A stretch of 64,000 nucleotides of DNA from Pseudoneobacillus sp042683745 (GCF_042683745.1 NZ_JBHUJX010000025.1:372001-436000); one strand, 5' to 3'. Shown: positions 8,848 to 16,845, numbered from the stretch's first letter. Made by a program: numbers and translations. Notes: generated by a model from the sequence alone, not told the origin.

Positions 8848-9744
8848 CTAAGCTCTTGGATGAAATTTCGTGTACACTTCTTTTAAACGTGTTTTCGTGA
8901 CATGTGTATAAATTTGTGTGGTAGAAATGTCTGCGTGTCCTAACATTTCCTGAACTGCACGTAAGTCTGCTCCATTTTCTAGAAGATGTGTTGCGAATGA
9001 ATGTCTTAGCGTGTGCGGGGTTAATTCTTTTTCAATCCCTGCTTCAGCGACTAATTTCTTGAGGATTTTCCAAAAACCCTGCCTTGTTAATCTTTTTCCA
9101 TGGTGATTTAAAAACAGAGCCTCTTCCCTTTGACGACTTGATAAAAATTTATATCTCGCTTTATCAATGTAGTCTTGCAATACATTTGCAGCCGTACTTC
9201 CAATCGGGATAATCCTTTCCTTATTTCCCTTTCCGATACAGCGAACAAATCCTAACGATAAATGGACATCTCCATTATTTAATCCAATTAACTCACTTAC
9301 CCGCATCCCCGTTGCATACAGTAACTCTAGCATCGCTTTATCACGGTAGCCAAAATGGTTCATAAGTTTAGGTGATTCCAATAAAGTCTCTACTTCTTCC
9401 ATTGACAGAACTTTTGGAAGCGTTCGTTCCAGCTGCGGAGATTCTATATGAACGGTAGGGTCATGATCGACTACTTTCTCTCTAATTAAGAATTGATGGA
9501 ATGCACGAATCGATGCTGTGTGCCTTGCGAGTGTTTTGGACGATTTCCCTTGTTTCTTAAGATGTCCTAAAAAATGAACGATCTGTCCCCGCTTTATTTC
9601 ATTTAAATCATGTTTATTTTCAATATTTTTCAAAAAGGATAAATAACTTTTTAAATCTCTTTCATAAGAGACAATCGTGTTTTGTGCTAATCCCTTTTCA
9701 ACGATTAAAAAATGAATAAAGTCTTTTAAATGATCTTCTGCCAA
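8848..9744 (-). CDS. xerD: Site-specific tyrosine recombinase XerD
   Basis: A 298-residue tyrosine recombinase with an N-terminal SAM-like core-binding domain and a C-terminal catalytic domain. Catalytic residues are all visible: Arg148 (ATGMRVSELIG), Lys172 (IGKGNKERIIP), His244 and Arg247 (HTLRHSFATHLL), His270 (LGHADISTT) and the nucleophile Tyr279 (IYTHV). XerD works with its partner at dif to resolve chromosome dimers. The position next to fur and deoB-pdp is as in B. subtilis, which favours chromosomal XerD over a phage integrase. Confidence 0.95.
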   Translation of the reverse strand: MAEDHLKDFIHFLIVEKGLAQNTIVSYERDLKSYLSFLKNIENKHDLNEIKRGQIVHFLGHLKKQGKSSKTLARHTASIRAFHQFLIREKVVDHDPTVHIESPQLERTLPKVLSMEEVETLLESPKLMNHFGYRDKAMLELLYATGMRVSELIGLNNGDVHLSLGFVRCIGKGNKERIIPIGSTAANVLQDYIDKARYKFLSSRQREEALFLNHHGKRLTRQGFWKILKKLVAEAGIEKELTPHTLRHSFATHLLENGADLRAVQEMLGHADISTTQIYTHVTKTRLKEVYTKFHPRA

Positions 9745-9750
9745 AATGCA

Positions 9751-9978
9751 TTACTCCCCATTTAAGTAAAACAAGATTAACCGATCAAGAAGTGATAAGT
9801 CATTATCATTTTCCGTTGTAGAAACCTTTACCGCTGCACCCTCAGGTTCGTCATAACGGTGATAATCTTGATACTCTTCATTTATCCAAATGATACCATA
9901 ATAAAAAAGGATTGTGCATCCTGTAAAGATAACAAATACTTTTAACGTTTGAAAAACTATTTTAATAAATGAGCCCAT
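9751..9978 (-). CDS. yqzK: YqzK-like small membrane protein (DUF4227 type)
   Basis: A small protein with one N-terminal membrane segment (KIVFQTLKVFVIFTGCTILFY) and a short acidic extracytoplasmic tail. It sits between fur and xerD, the position of yqzK in B. subtilis. Its function is unknown. The start is uncertain: an ATG at 9978 gives 75 residues with a GGCAGGAAG site very close to it, while an ATG at 10008 gives 85 residues without a good site. It ends six bases before xerD and may be co-transcribed with it. Confidence 0.75.
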   Translation of the reverse strand: MGSFIKIVFQTLKVFVIFTGCTILFYYGIIWINEEYQDYHRYDEPEGAAVKVSTTENDNDLSLLDRLILFYLNGE

Positions 9979-10074
9979 CTTCCTGCCCCCAACTGTTTCT
10001 ATGAACAAGTAATCTATAACCTATTAAAGGTTATGCCAGTTTGGACAAGAATTATACCTACAATGAATAAAATA

Positions 10075-10100
10075 AATAGACCTTTATGTAAAGGCCTATT
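10075..10100 (-). terminator. Terminator of fur
   Basis: An 11-bp stem (AATAGGCCTTT / AAAGGTCTATT) with a 4-base loop overlaps the end of fur and is followed by a T/A-rich stretch on the minus strand. Confidence 0.75.
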
Positions 10101-10557
10101 GATCTGTTTCTTCATTTGTTTTATCTTGACAACGATAACAAATTCCATGAAAGGTTAAACGGTGGTCCTTAATTTTAAAGTTCCAATCTCGTTCAACGAT
10201 TGCTTCTACATCTTCTAATAAATCATCTTGTATTTCATCCACGGCGCCGCATTCGATACAGACAAGGTGATGATGAAAATGGGCTGCTCCTTCTTGACGT
10301 AAATCGTATCGGGAAACTCCGTCTCCAAAATTAATTTTGTCGACGATTTTTAATTCAGTAAGTAATTCTAACGTTCGATAAACAGTTGCCAACCCTATTT
10401 CAGGCGATTTATCTTTCACGAGGAGGTAGACATCTTCTGCACTTAAATGGTCCTCTTCATTTTCCAACAACACACGTACGGTAGCTTCTCGTTGTGGAGT
10501 GAGTTTATAGCTAGATGAGTGCAAATGCTTTTTTATTCTATCAATTCTGCTTTCCAT
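10096..10557 (-). CDS. fur: Ferric uptake regulator Fur
   Basis: A 153-residue FUR-family metal-dependent repressor, nearly identical in the segments I can recall to B. subtilis Fur. The winged helix contains KLTPQREATVRVLLENEEDHLSAEDVY and LATVYRTLELLTELKIVDK. Metal-binding motifs include AAHFHHHLVC, the structural zinc CxxC pairs (CIEC and CYRC) and the late KDHRLTFHGIC. The start at 10557 (MESRIDRIKKHLHSS) was chosen over 10584 because GGGAGG lies 8 bases upstream and it matches the B. subtilis N-terminus. A PerR-type box lies about 100 bases upstream. Confidence 0.97.
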   Translation of the reverse strand: MESRIDRIKKHLHSSSYKLTPQREATVRVLLENEEDHLSAEDVYLLVKDKSPEIGLATVYRTLELLTELKIVDKINFGDGVSRYDLRQEGAAHFHHHLVCIECGAVDEIQDDLLEDVEAIVERDWNFKIKDHRLTFHGICYRCQDKTNEETDQ

Positions 10558-10637
10558 ACCGAAGTCCTCCCTCGCCACTGTCATTTTTTATTATAACAGA
10601 TGGATAAGGAGATTCAAAATAAAATTATTATCACTAG

Positions 10638-10673
10638 ATATAAATAATTTATATCATGTAATAATTATTATAA
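10638..10673. promoter_or_regulatory. Tandem PerR/Fur-type palindromic boxes between spoIIM and fur
   Basis: The 15-base sequence at 10659-10673 matches the Per box TTATAATNATTATAA at all but one position. Directly beside it at 10638-10654 is a perfect 17-base palindrome (ATATAAAT-A-ATTTATAT). Both lie upstream of fur; the first overlaps the end of spoIIM. In B. subtilis PerR represses fur, so this is likely the fur control region. Binding by Fur itself cannot be excluded from sequence. Confidence 0.65.
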
Positions 10674-11315
10674 ATTCGGGATTGTGGTCATTACGGCTTT
10701 CATAAAGGCTGGCGATAAATAGGCTTCTACAGCTGCTGCTGCAGCAATTAATATCGCTGCCATTATTAGTGCACCTATATAATTTTTGAATAATGGTAAA
10801 AATGGCTGACCGTATTTCTTTAGAAATTGCCTTTGAATCATTTTCAATGAAAACATGACGGCCACTGATGTCGTGATGATAAAAACGGGAATAATAATAA
10901 AATTTTGAGGAAGAATCGAAACAAACGCTAAGAAAAACCCGTCCCATCCCATTTGGTTGACTAGAAAACCAACGGTAAACCCAACCACCATTCCTTTCAT
11001 AAATAGCAGAATGAGAATGACCGGAAGTCCAATAATCGAAATGCCAAGTAGCCACATAAGCCCAATAAACTTTATATTATGGAGAAAGCTTTGCCTAAAC
11101 AAATCGGAAGCCTCTGCAATTTTTCCATCACTCATTTGACTAAAAAATTGATTTAAATAATAAAACAAATCTTCCTTTTGCGCAAAGCTTAAGCTGTTGA
11201 CAATCACTGCTCCAAAAATAACACCCATTAAAAACAGTACAAGTACAAATAAATACATTGAGGAGTTTTCACGCAAATAATTTGCTGCAACGTTCTGGTA
11301 CATTTTTTTTCTCAT
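10668..11315 (-). CDS. spoIIM: Stage II sporulation protein M
   Basis: A 215-residue polytopic membrane protein, the same length as B. subtilis SpoIIM. Several hydrophobic segments are visible (for example MYLFVLVLFLMGVIFGAVIV and IKFIGLMWLLGISIIGLPVILILLF, given here only as landmarks). SpoIIM is the scaffold of the SpoIID-SpoIIM-SpoIIP complex that drives septal peptidoglycan remodelling during forespore engulfment. Position next to fur is conserved. It stands alone between fur and a repeat-filled gap. Confidence 0.95.
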   Translation of the reverse strand: MRKKMYQNVAANYLRENSSMYLFVLVLFLMGVIFGAVIVNSLSFAQKEDLFYYLNQFFSQMSDGKIAEASDLFRQSFLHNIKFIGLMWLLGISIIGLPVILILLFMKGMVVGFTVGFLVNQMGWDGFFLAFVSILPQNFIIIPVFIITTSVAVMFSLKMIQRQFLKKYGQPFLPLFKNYIGALIMAAILIAAAAAVEAYLSPAFMKAVMTTIPNL

Positions 11316-11390
11316 CTTGTGTCCTTCCTCCTACCCTTTCGTTACTAAATTGTATGCTCGTCTACTGCGCATATGACAAAAAAATAAGAA

Positions 11391-11445
11391 CTTTAACGCA
11401 TTAACGCGCTGGGGGTCTGACCCCCAGCGCGTTAATGTGTTAAAG
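11391..11445. repeat. REP-like palindrome, copy 1
   Basis: Twenty-five-base arms with a single G/T mismatch at the eighth position from the outside flank a GC-rich centre (GGGGGTC-T-GACCCCC). A second copy with the same architecture and the mismatch at the same place lies at 44201-44251. The rest of the 11316-11597 gap holds this palindrome, a fragment of another repeat family, and no gene that I can see. Confidence 0.85.
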
Positions 11446-11540
11446 AAAATGTACAATTTTTTATGTTTATGAAATTATATAATATTCGTATTGGATTACC
11501 TTTTAGTAAATCGTGAAGTTTTCTTCTAACCCCAGCACTT

Positions 11541-11597
11541 AGCCCCAACGTACAGGATGTACTAGTGTCGACAATGTGACAGGACGTCACGTTTTTG
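11541..11597. repeat. Partial copy of the long intergenic foldback repeat (family A)
   Basis: This carries the family A module with TACAGGATGTAC, TGTCGACA and ACAGGACGT, nearly identical to bases 38602-38656. The hairpin-tip half is missing. It ends exactly at the stop codon of the EndoQ gene. Confidence 0.75.
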
Positions 11598-12764
11598 TTA
11601 TTGGTCTGCAATTTTTCCGTACTTGCCTCCTCCGCCGGCGTGTAGATTGATTTCACCGAGACGTGCTTTATTGATTAATTCTGCTATATTTACTGGGACA
11701 ATTTCTTTTAATGCCTCTAATGGGACTTCGTGAAGAATAGCCATCTCGGTCCCAAAATGACTTAATAGTTTATCAAGCATTTTCGGTCCTAAGCCTGGAA
11801 TAAATTCTAATGGGACTTGGTGTATATAAGGAGGACGATTTCTTGGAATCTTTGCTTCTGACTGTAATTCCTTAATACGATCAGCTACCCCTTTAACTAT
11901 TTTATCATGACCACATTCTGGACATTTTTCATTCTGGTCATATCTTGCAGTGGCACAATTTGCACATGCGGTTTGATGATATTTTCCTAGTAAAGGGTCT
12001 AATCCATAGTTAGCAAATACCTTGCGTCCATCTATTTCTTTTAATGCTTTTTCAAGTTCCTTAAAAGTTGGTTGATCCATTTCAACCACTTGGTACTCTC
12101 TAGCTATTTTCGCTAATGAATGTGCATCTGAATTAGATATATAAGAAAATTGATGGAGTTCTCCAATCTCATCCGCCATCATTGTGTTAGAACTGAGTCC
12201 AAGCTCGATGGCATCGATTTTTGTTGGATCAAAAACCTCTGTTAAACTCGATATGACCCCTTTCCCATACAAGCTTTTAAATGGAGTAAATACATGTGCG
12301 GGAATAAAAAGCCCACCTAGTTCTTTCACCTTGTTCTGAAGTTCAATTCCAGTAACATAGATTCGTTGTGAGCTCAATTGGATATTTTTCAAATGATTTG
12401 ATAGCCACATAGAAAAAGTTCTCATTATTTCTATCGTTTGAAAAAAACATAATACATGAATCGGACCATGACATTTCTCATCATATATTTCAAGCTCTGA
12501 ACCTGGAATGATGGTTAAATCACCAAACAGTATTCCCCCATCTGGATGCTCAGTAAGCATTCCTTGTGAACGTAAGTCTTCCATTTCCATAATAACCTCT
12601 GGAGAATGACTATCAATAATCCCAATCATGTTTAAGCCTTTTTCATTACGAGCGTGATGAATAATATTTGTAAAAGTTAATGACTTCGCTCCAGTAATTT
12701 TCACTGCCTTACCTGAGCGCGTTCTTCCGATATGTATATGTAAATCAACGTAGAATTTTTGCAT
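11598..12764 (-). CDS. EndoQ-type endonuclease (PHP-domain DNA repair nuclease, YqxK family)
   Basis: A 388-residue protein with an N-terminal PHP phosphoesterase domain (DLHIHIGRT; later IDSHSPE, PAHVFTPF and ISNSDAHS as metal ligands). A four-cysteine zinc ribbon follows (CANC...CPEC, about residues 272-292), then a C-terminal helix-hairpin-helix region (LEFIPGLGPKMLDKLL). This domain set is that of endonuclease Q, described in Thermococcales and in some Bacillus. EndoQ nicks DNA 5' to deoxyuridine, deoxyinosine, xanthine and abasic sites. It sits 2 bases after nudF on the same strand, suggesting co-transcription. Family assignment is from memory of motifs. Confidence 0.85.
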   Translation of the reverse strand: MQKFYVDLHIHIGRTRSGKAVKITGAKSLTFTNIIHHARNEKGLNMIGIIDSHSPEVIMEMEDLRSQGMLTEHPDGGILFGDLTIIPGSELEIYDEKCHGPIHVLCFFQTIEIMRTFSMWLSNHLKNIQLSSQRIYVTGIELQNKVKELGGLFIPAHVFTPFKSLYGKGVISSLTEVFDPTKIDAIELGLSSNTMMADEIGELHQFSYISNSDAHSLAKIAREYQVVEMDQPTFKELEKALKEIDGRKVFANYGLDPLLGKYHQTACANCATARYDQNEKCPECGHDKIVKGVADRIKELQSEAKIPRNRPPYIHQVPLEFIPGLGPKMLDKLLSHFGTEMAILHEVPLEALKEIVPVNIAELINKARLGEINLHAGGGGKYGKIADQ

Positions 12765-12766
12765 TG

Positions 12767-13315
12767 TTATTTCGTACCCTCTTTTAACTCAAGGTATTGG
12801 ATGGCATAAGCTGTTTTTGCATCGTATATTTTCTTTTCTATTATGTACTGTTTTGCTTCAGATAATGTTAATTCCAAGAGATCAACAAATTCATCCTCAT
12901 CTAATGAAGCTGCATTTTCTATTTTTGTTAAGCCTGTTGCTACATATAGGTGAATAATTTCATCTGCAAAGCCTGGTGACGTATAGAATGAAATGAGCCA
13001 TTCCAAATTTTCACATCCATAACCTGTCTCTTCCTCTAGTTCTCTTTTTGCTGAATCCTCTGGGTTTTCTCCTTTTTCTAATTTCCCAGCCGGAATTTCC
13101 ACTAAAGTTCGTTCTAGCGCTTTGCGATATTGTTCAACCATGACAATCCTTCCATCATTTGTAATCGGTAAAATGGCCACCGCCCCAGGGTGTTTAATAA
13201 TTTCACGCTTCGAAGTATTCCCATTTGGAAGTTCAACTTCATCCACTTGGAGGCTGATTACTTTCCCATCATAAATTTTTTCAGTCTTAATCGTTTTTTC
13301 TTCTAAACGGCTCAT
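12767..13315 (-). CDS. nudF: ADP-ribose pyrophosphatase (Nudix hydrolase)
   Basis: A 182-residue Nudix protein. The Nudix box is complete: GKLEKGENPEDSAKRELEEE followed by TGYG (G-x5-E-x7-REUxEExGU). It hydrolyses ADP-ribose to AMP and ribose-5-phosphate. The start at 13315 (MSRLEEKTIKTEKIYDGK) has AGGAGTG seven bases upstream and matches the B. subtilis N-terminus. A longer reading frame extending to 13408 would overlap mciZ and is not supported. It is divergent from mciZ and upstream of the EndoQ gene. Confidence 0.95.
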   Translation of the reverse strand: MSRLEEKTIKTEKIYDGKVISLQVDEVELPNGNTSKREIIKHPGAVAILPITNDGRIVMVEQYRKALERTLVEIPAGKLEKGENPEDSAKRELEEETGYGCENLEWLISFYTSPGFADEIIHLYVATGLTKIENAASLDEDEFVDLLELTLSEAKQYIIEKKIYDAKTAYAIQYLELKEGTK

Positions 13316-13351
13316 TAAAAACACTCCTGTTCTAATCCGATATGACATGCT

Positions 13352-13359
13352 CATACATT
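13352..13359 (+). promoter_or_regulatory. SigE-type -10 element upstream of mciZ
   Basis: CATACATT is an exact match to the SigE -10 consensus (CATACAHT) and ends 31 bases before the mciZ start. No equally good -35 is visible at the usual distance. mciZ is SigE-dependent in B. subtilis. Confidence 0.5.
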
Positions 13360-13390
13360 TTACCATACTTAAATGAAAGAGGTAGTTTTG

Positions 13391-13531
13391 ATGAAGGTGT
13401 ATGTACACGAAAAAGGAGTAGTTCTAGTCGGTAAAGCATGGGAGATAAAGCAGAAGCTAATTGAATATCGGCACAAATTTGTAACCGTAAAAGATTGGGT
13501 GAATGATACAAGTCAAAAATCAGACTTATAA
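13391..13531 (+). CDS. mciZ: Mother cell inhibitor of FtsZ, MciZ
   Basis: A 46-codon gene starting with ATG and preceded by AGAGGT. The product contains KGVVLVGKAWEIKQKL and VKDWV, closely matching the 40-residue B. subtilis MciZ (KGVVLVGKAWEIRAKL and VKDWI). MciZ is made in the mother cell during sporulation, binds the C-terminal subdomain of FtsZ and caps filaments, blocking further Z-rings. The location between nudF and yqkF is the same as in B. subtilis. The C-terminus (NDTSQKSDL) is longer than in B. subtilis. Small size makes it easy for gene callers to miss. Confidence 0.92.
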   Translation: MKVYVHEKGVVLVGKAWEIKQKLIEYRHKFVTVKDWVNDTSQKSDL

Positions 13532-13603
13532 GTCAGATGATTTGGTTTCCCTGCTTCATTTTTGTAGAATTAAATTATTATTCGAAATACCTGGAGGTAC
13601 AGT

Positions 13604-14524
13604 ATGCAAAAACGGAAGCTAGGGCAGTCTGATTTATTCGTAAGTGAAATCGGATTAGGCTGCATGTCGCTTGGAACGAATGAAGCAAATGCACACCGAG
13701 TAATAAATGCTGCATTTGAAGAGGGAATCAATTATTTCGATACGGCTGATTTATATGATTTTGGAGTCAATGAACAAATCGTTGGATCTGCTTTAAAAAA
13801 GGTTCGAGACCAAGTGGTTATTGCCACGAAAGTGGGGAATCGCTGGAATGATGATAAATGCGGGTGGAGCTGGGATCCGTCCAAGGCTTATATAAAAGAA
13901 CAAGTTAAACAAAGTCTCAAGAGGTTGGGCACGGATTATATTGATTTGTATCAACTACATGGCGGGACAATGGAAGACCGTATCGAAGAATCGATTGAGG
14001 CTTTCGAGGAGTTGAAATCTGAAGGATTCATACGTTATTACGGAATTTCTTCGATTCGTCCAAATGTAATTCGTGAGTATGTTGAAAAATCAAGCATTGT
14101 TTCTGTAATGATGCAGTATAGCCTTCTTGACCGACGCCCTGAAGAAAGTGCAATCCCACTTCTAGCTCAACACGAAATTAGTATTGTTTGTCGCGGTACT
14201 CTAGCAAAAGGGATACTTACTGAGAAAAAATGGGATGATTTTTCCACTTCTATTAAGGAAAAAGGTTATTTAGACTATTCTTCTTCTGAATTAATGAATC
14301 TTTTATATTCATTAGAGGAAAAATTATCTGGACGTACTTTAACCGAAGTAGCCACCCAATATTGTTTATCTGATCCCACGGTTGCAACAGTTGTAGCTGG
14401 AGCGAGCTCGCCTGAACAGGTTAGAAAAAATGTGCAGTCAGCACAATCTCAAGTTTTATCAAAAGAAGAGTTGGGTTTACTAAGACAAATTACAAAAAGA
14501 TCGGTTTATAAAGATCATCGATAG
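13604..14524 (+). CDS. yqkF: Aldo/keto reductase YqkF
   Basis: A 306-residue aldo/keto reductase, the same length as B. subtilis YqkF and similar along its length (GLGCMSLGTNEANA, GNRWNDDKCGWSWDPSKAYIKE, YGISSIRPNVIREYV). The catalytic tetrad is recognisable: Asp and Tyr in NYFDTADLYDFG, Lys in VVIATKVG, His in YQLHGG. NADPH-dependent reduction of carbonyl compounds is expected; the physiological substrate is unknown. GGAGGT lies 9 bases before the ATG. It follows mciZ by 72 bases and may be a separate unit. Confidence 0.92.
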   Translation: MQKRKLGQSDLFVSEIGLGCMSLGTNEANAHRVINAAFEEGINYFDTADLYDFGVNEQIVGSALKKVRDQVVIATKVGNRWNDDKCGWSWDPSKAYIKEQVKQSLKRLGTDYIDLYQLHGGTMEDRIEESIEAFEELKSEGFIRYYGISSIRPNVIREYVEKSSIVSVMMQYSLLDRRPEESAIPLLAQHEISIVCRGTLAKGILTEKKWDDFSTSIKEKGYLDYSSSELMNLLYSLEEKLSGRTLTEVATQYCLSDPTVATVVAGASSPEQVRKNVQSAQSQVLSKEELGLLRQITKRSVYKDHR

Positions 14525-14670
14525 GATAGATTTGGTTTTATGAATTTGTTCTTAATGACCGTGTTTTGAGAAAATTTGTTTTTAGGGGTTTTATAAAACC
14601 TTCTTATCTACCGAGTTTGGCTAATTTCCATGTTTACGGGCTTTATGAATGATTTTAATAAACGCGAAAA

Positions 14671-14700
14671 AGAAGGACTATCACAAATACTAGTCCTTCT
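14671..14700. terminator. Bidirectional terminator between yqkF and the GrpB-family gene
   Basis: A 10-bp stem AGAAGGACTA / TAGTCCTTCT with a 10-base loop is followed by T on both strands. It serves two convergent genes. Confidence 0.85.
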
Positions 14701-15214
14701 TTTTCCACTGATACGCCAATTTCTCTAATTCTTTTATAATTGGATCTTTATAAGAAATATATTTATCTATGTCCCATGGAAATTTATTTGCTGCTTCTAG
14801 TTTTATTTCACCATATCTTTTTGAATGGGTTGGATGTTCTCGTAAATAATCCCTGAAAACTAGATGTCTATTTATCTCTGGATTCTCCGTTTGAAAGGCA
14901 TGTAGATGGATTAAACGTTCACCTTCTGGAGAAAATTTCACAAAATATCGTCTCCCAGGGATCCCATTTTCACCACGTGCTTCATAGCCCATCTCTTCAA
15001 GTTTTTGAGTATTTTGATCAAAAATCTCTAAAGAATTCGATTCAATCATTATGTCTACAATTGGCTTCGCCGCTAAACTTGGGACAGAGGTGCTTCCAAT
15101 ATGATGTACAGTTACCTGTTTAGGAGTAAAAGTCTTTAATAATACATCTTTTTCTGCTAAAAATCGACTTTCCCATTCAGAACGGTAAGAGACCACCTCT
15201 ACCTTTCTTACCAT
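14690..15214 (-). CDS. GrpB family protein (UPF0157)
   Basis: A 174-residue protein of the GrpB/UPF0157 family, a branch of the nucleotidyltransferase superfamily. The conserved segment HHIGSTSVPSLAAKPIVDIMI holds the GS motif and the acidic pair typical of the fold. Further conserved parts are GRRYFVKF, HLHAFQ and HLVFRDYLREHP. Substrate and role are not established; some relatives are fused to CoaE, but this one is stand-alone. Its ATG overlaps the stop codon of the preceding yqkE-like gene (TAATG), so translation is coupled. Confidence 0.88.
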   Translation of the reverse strand: MVRKVEVVSYRSEWESRFLAEKDVLLKTFTPKQVTVHHIGSTSVPSLAAKPIVDIMIESNSLEIFDQNTQKLEEMGYEARGENGIPGRRYFVKFSPEGERLIHLHAFQTENPEINRHLVFRDYLREHPTHSKRYGEIKLEAANKFPWDIDKYISYKDPIIKELEKLAYQWKKKD

Positions 15215-15456
15215 TATTTAAAATTTCTCCAATCCGTTGTACTTTCATTGAGTAGCTCTTCAAAAGATTTATTTTTTTCTTTTAATCTTCTTTCCTCACG
15301 TTTACGAGCTTCCTCTTCTTGCAATTTCTTATCTTCTTTTGCTTTTAATTCCTGCTGTTTCTCCTTCAGCTGCTTCATTAAATCTTGATTTAGCATATCA
15401 CCTAAAGTAATGGCAGATTCATCTTTTTTTGCTTTTGGCTGTTGCTTTTTCATCAT
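15214..15456 (-). CDS. yqkE: YqkE-like small coiled-coil protein
   Basis: About 80 residues of highly charged sequence: a lysine-rich N-terminus, then a long predicted helix rich in Lys, Glu and Arg (MKQLKEKQQELKAKEDKK onward), ending in KNKSFEELLNESTTDWRNFK. The end motif and the length fit the Bacillus YqkE family (DUF3886 type), whose function is unknown. The start at 15456 follows GGAGG by 6 bases; the next codon is also ATG. An upstream in-frame extension to 15519 has no ribosome site. Confidence 0.8.
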   Translation of the reverse strand: MMKKQQPKAKKDESAITLGDMLNQDLMKQLKEKQQELKAKEDKKLQEEEARKREERRLKEKNKSFEELLNESTTDWRNFK

Positions 15457-15562
15457 ATGACCCCTCCTTTTTATTTTTAAAAATATTATAACATGGTTTG
15501 AAAAAAGGGAAATCATCAAACACTGGAGAATAGCTTACTATCATTATTTAGGGGTGAAGAAA

Positions 15563-16135
15563 GTGGCAGTGGAGTCTTTATCAAATGAAATTAATCAACT
15601 TGAACAAGAAATACTAGAAAAAAAGAAAAAATTAGCGCAACTTAGAAAATCTGTACCCGAGCAAAAAGTAGAAAATTATCAATTTGTCGCTACAGATCAT
15701 CAAGAGGTAAATTTACTTGATTTATTCGGCGAGAAAGATGAGTTAATTGTCATTCACAATATGGGAAAAGGATGCTCCTACTGCACAATGTGGGCGGATG
15801 GGTTCAATGGGGTTTATCATCATTTAATCCAAAAAGCAGCATTTGTCCTTACTTCTCCTGATATACCGGAGGTACAAGAAAATTTGGCAGCTGAAAGAGG
15901 ATGGAAGTTTCCGATGGTTTCTACAAAAGGAACGAGCTTTAAAGCAGACTTTGGCTTTGAAAAGGATGGCTATAATTATCCAGGGGTGTCCACATTTAGA
16001 AGAGATAAAGAAGGAAATATTTATCACCATGCCAAAGCCCCCCTTGGACCTGGTGATGATTATAATATTGTCTGGCATTTATTCGACTTATTACCATCTG
16101 GTTCAGAAGACTTTCAACCTAAGAAAAAATATTGA
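15563..16135 (+). CDS. Thioredoxin-like DUF899 family protein
   Basis: About 190 residues. A short N-terminal coiled coil (EINQLEQEILEKKKKLAQL) leads into a thioredoxin-fold domain with a CxxC motif in NMGKGCSYCTMWADGF. Family signatures follow: GVYHHL, FPMVSTKGTSFKADFGF, PGVSTFRRD, GPGDDYN and WHLFDLLP. These identify a DUF899 protein, thioredoxin- or peroxiredoxin-like, with no proven substrate. The GTG at 15563 has AGGGG 8 bases upstream; an in-frame GTG at 15554 lies inside that site. It is convergent with scoB. Confidence 0.88.
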   Translation: MAVESLSNEINQLEQEILEKKKKLAQLRKSVPEQKVENYQFVATDHQEVNLLDLFGEKDELIVIHNMGKGCSYCTMWADGFNGVYHHLIQKAAFVLTSPDIPEVQENLAAERGWKFPMVSTKGTSFKADFGFEKDGYNYPGVSTFRRDKEGNIYHHAKAPLGPGDDYNIVWHLFDLLPSGSEDFQPKKKY

Positions 16136-16136
16136 A

Positions 16137-16166
16137 AATAAAGCAGGGATTCCCCCCTGCTTTATT
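16137..16166. terminator. Bidirectional terminator between the DUF899 gene and scoB
   Basis: A 12-bp perfect stem AATAAAGCAGGG / CCCTGCTTTATT with a 6-base loop lies between convergent genes. Confidence 0.85.
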
Positions 16167-16168
16167 CT

Positions 16169-16822
16169 TTAATAAGCATCTACTTTCACAGTTTCATCGA
16201 CAAGTAAAGCTGCTTCAGTGGAGTTCACAATATCCTCTACTGAAAATCCTTGTGCAACCTCTACAAGCTTCAGCCCATTTTCTGTCACATCCATTACCGC
16301 TCTTTCGGTAATGATACGATTCACGACACCTTTACCTGTAAGTGGTAAAGTACATTCTTTTAATATTTTTGATTCACCAGCTTTATTGACATGATCCATG
16401 ATGACAATGATTTTTCTTGCTCCATGGACGAGGTCCATCGCGCCACCCATTCCTTTAATCATCTTTCCTGGAATCATCCAGTTTGCTAGGTCACCCTTTT
16501 CTGAAACTTCCATTCCACCTAGAATGGCAATATTCACATGTCCGCCACGAATCATTGCAAAGGATTCAGCACTATCAAAATAGGCGGAGCCAGGGATTGC
16601 CGTAACCGTTTCCTTTCCCGCATTGATTAAATCAGCATCTACATCATCTTCTCCTGGGTACGGCCCAATTCCAAGAAGCCCATTTTCGGATTGAAGAACA
16701 ACTTGTTTATTTTCCGAAATAAAGTTCGCCACTAAAGTCGGAATTCCGATACCAAGGTTGACATAAAAGCCATTTTCGATTTCTTGTTCTGCTCTTCTAG
16801 CAATTTTTTCACGATTATTCAT
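16169..16822 (-). CDS. scoB: Succinyl-CoA:3-ketoacid CoA-transferase, subunit B
   Basis: A 217-residue family I CoA-transferase beta subunit. The catalytic glutamate lies in the SENG motif (QSENGLLGIGP), and the GGHVNIAILGGMEVSEKGDLANW and GMGGAMDLVHGA segments are typical. With ScoA it transfers CoA from succinyl-CoA to acetoacetate, giving acetoacetyl-CoA for the thiolase encoded upstream. It is the last gene of thiolase-scoA-scoB, 23 bases after scoA. The final product of the pathway is two acetyl-CoA. Confidence 0.95.
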   Translation of the reverse strand: MNNREKIARRAEQEIENGFYVNLGIGIPTLVANFISENKQVVLQSENGLLGIGPYPGEDDVDADLINAGKETVTAIPGSAYFDSAESFAMIRGGHVNIAILGGMEVSEKGDLANWMIPGKMIKGMGGAMDLVHGARKIIVIMDHVNKAGESKILKECTLPLTGKGVVNRIITERAVMDVTENGLKLVEVAQGFSVEDIVNSTEAALLVDETVKVDAY

Positions 16823-16845
16823 TGACTTTTTCTCCCTTCTATCGA

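Noticed and set aside
8848..9744. xerD as a phage integrase marking an attachment site
   Set aside because: Location and sequence fit chromosomal XerD; no phage genes or direct repeats flank it.
11391..11445. CRISPR-like reading of the palindromic repeats
   Set aside because: Copies are 33 kb apart, with no regular spacing and no cas genes.
13316..13408. A 31-residue N-terminal extension of NudF
   Set aside because: It overlaps mciZ and its promoter on the other strand, and a good ribosome site precedes the inner ATG.
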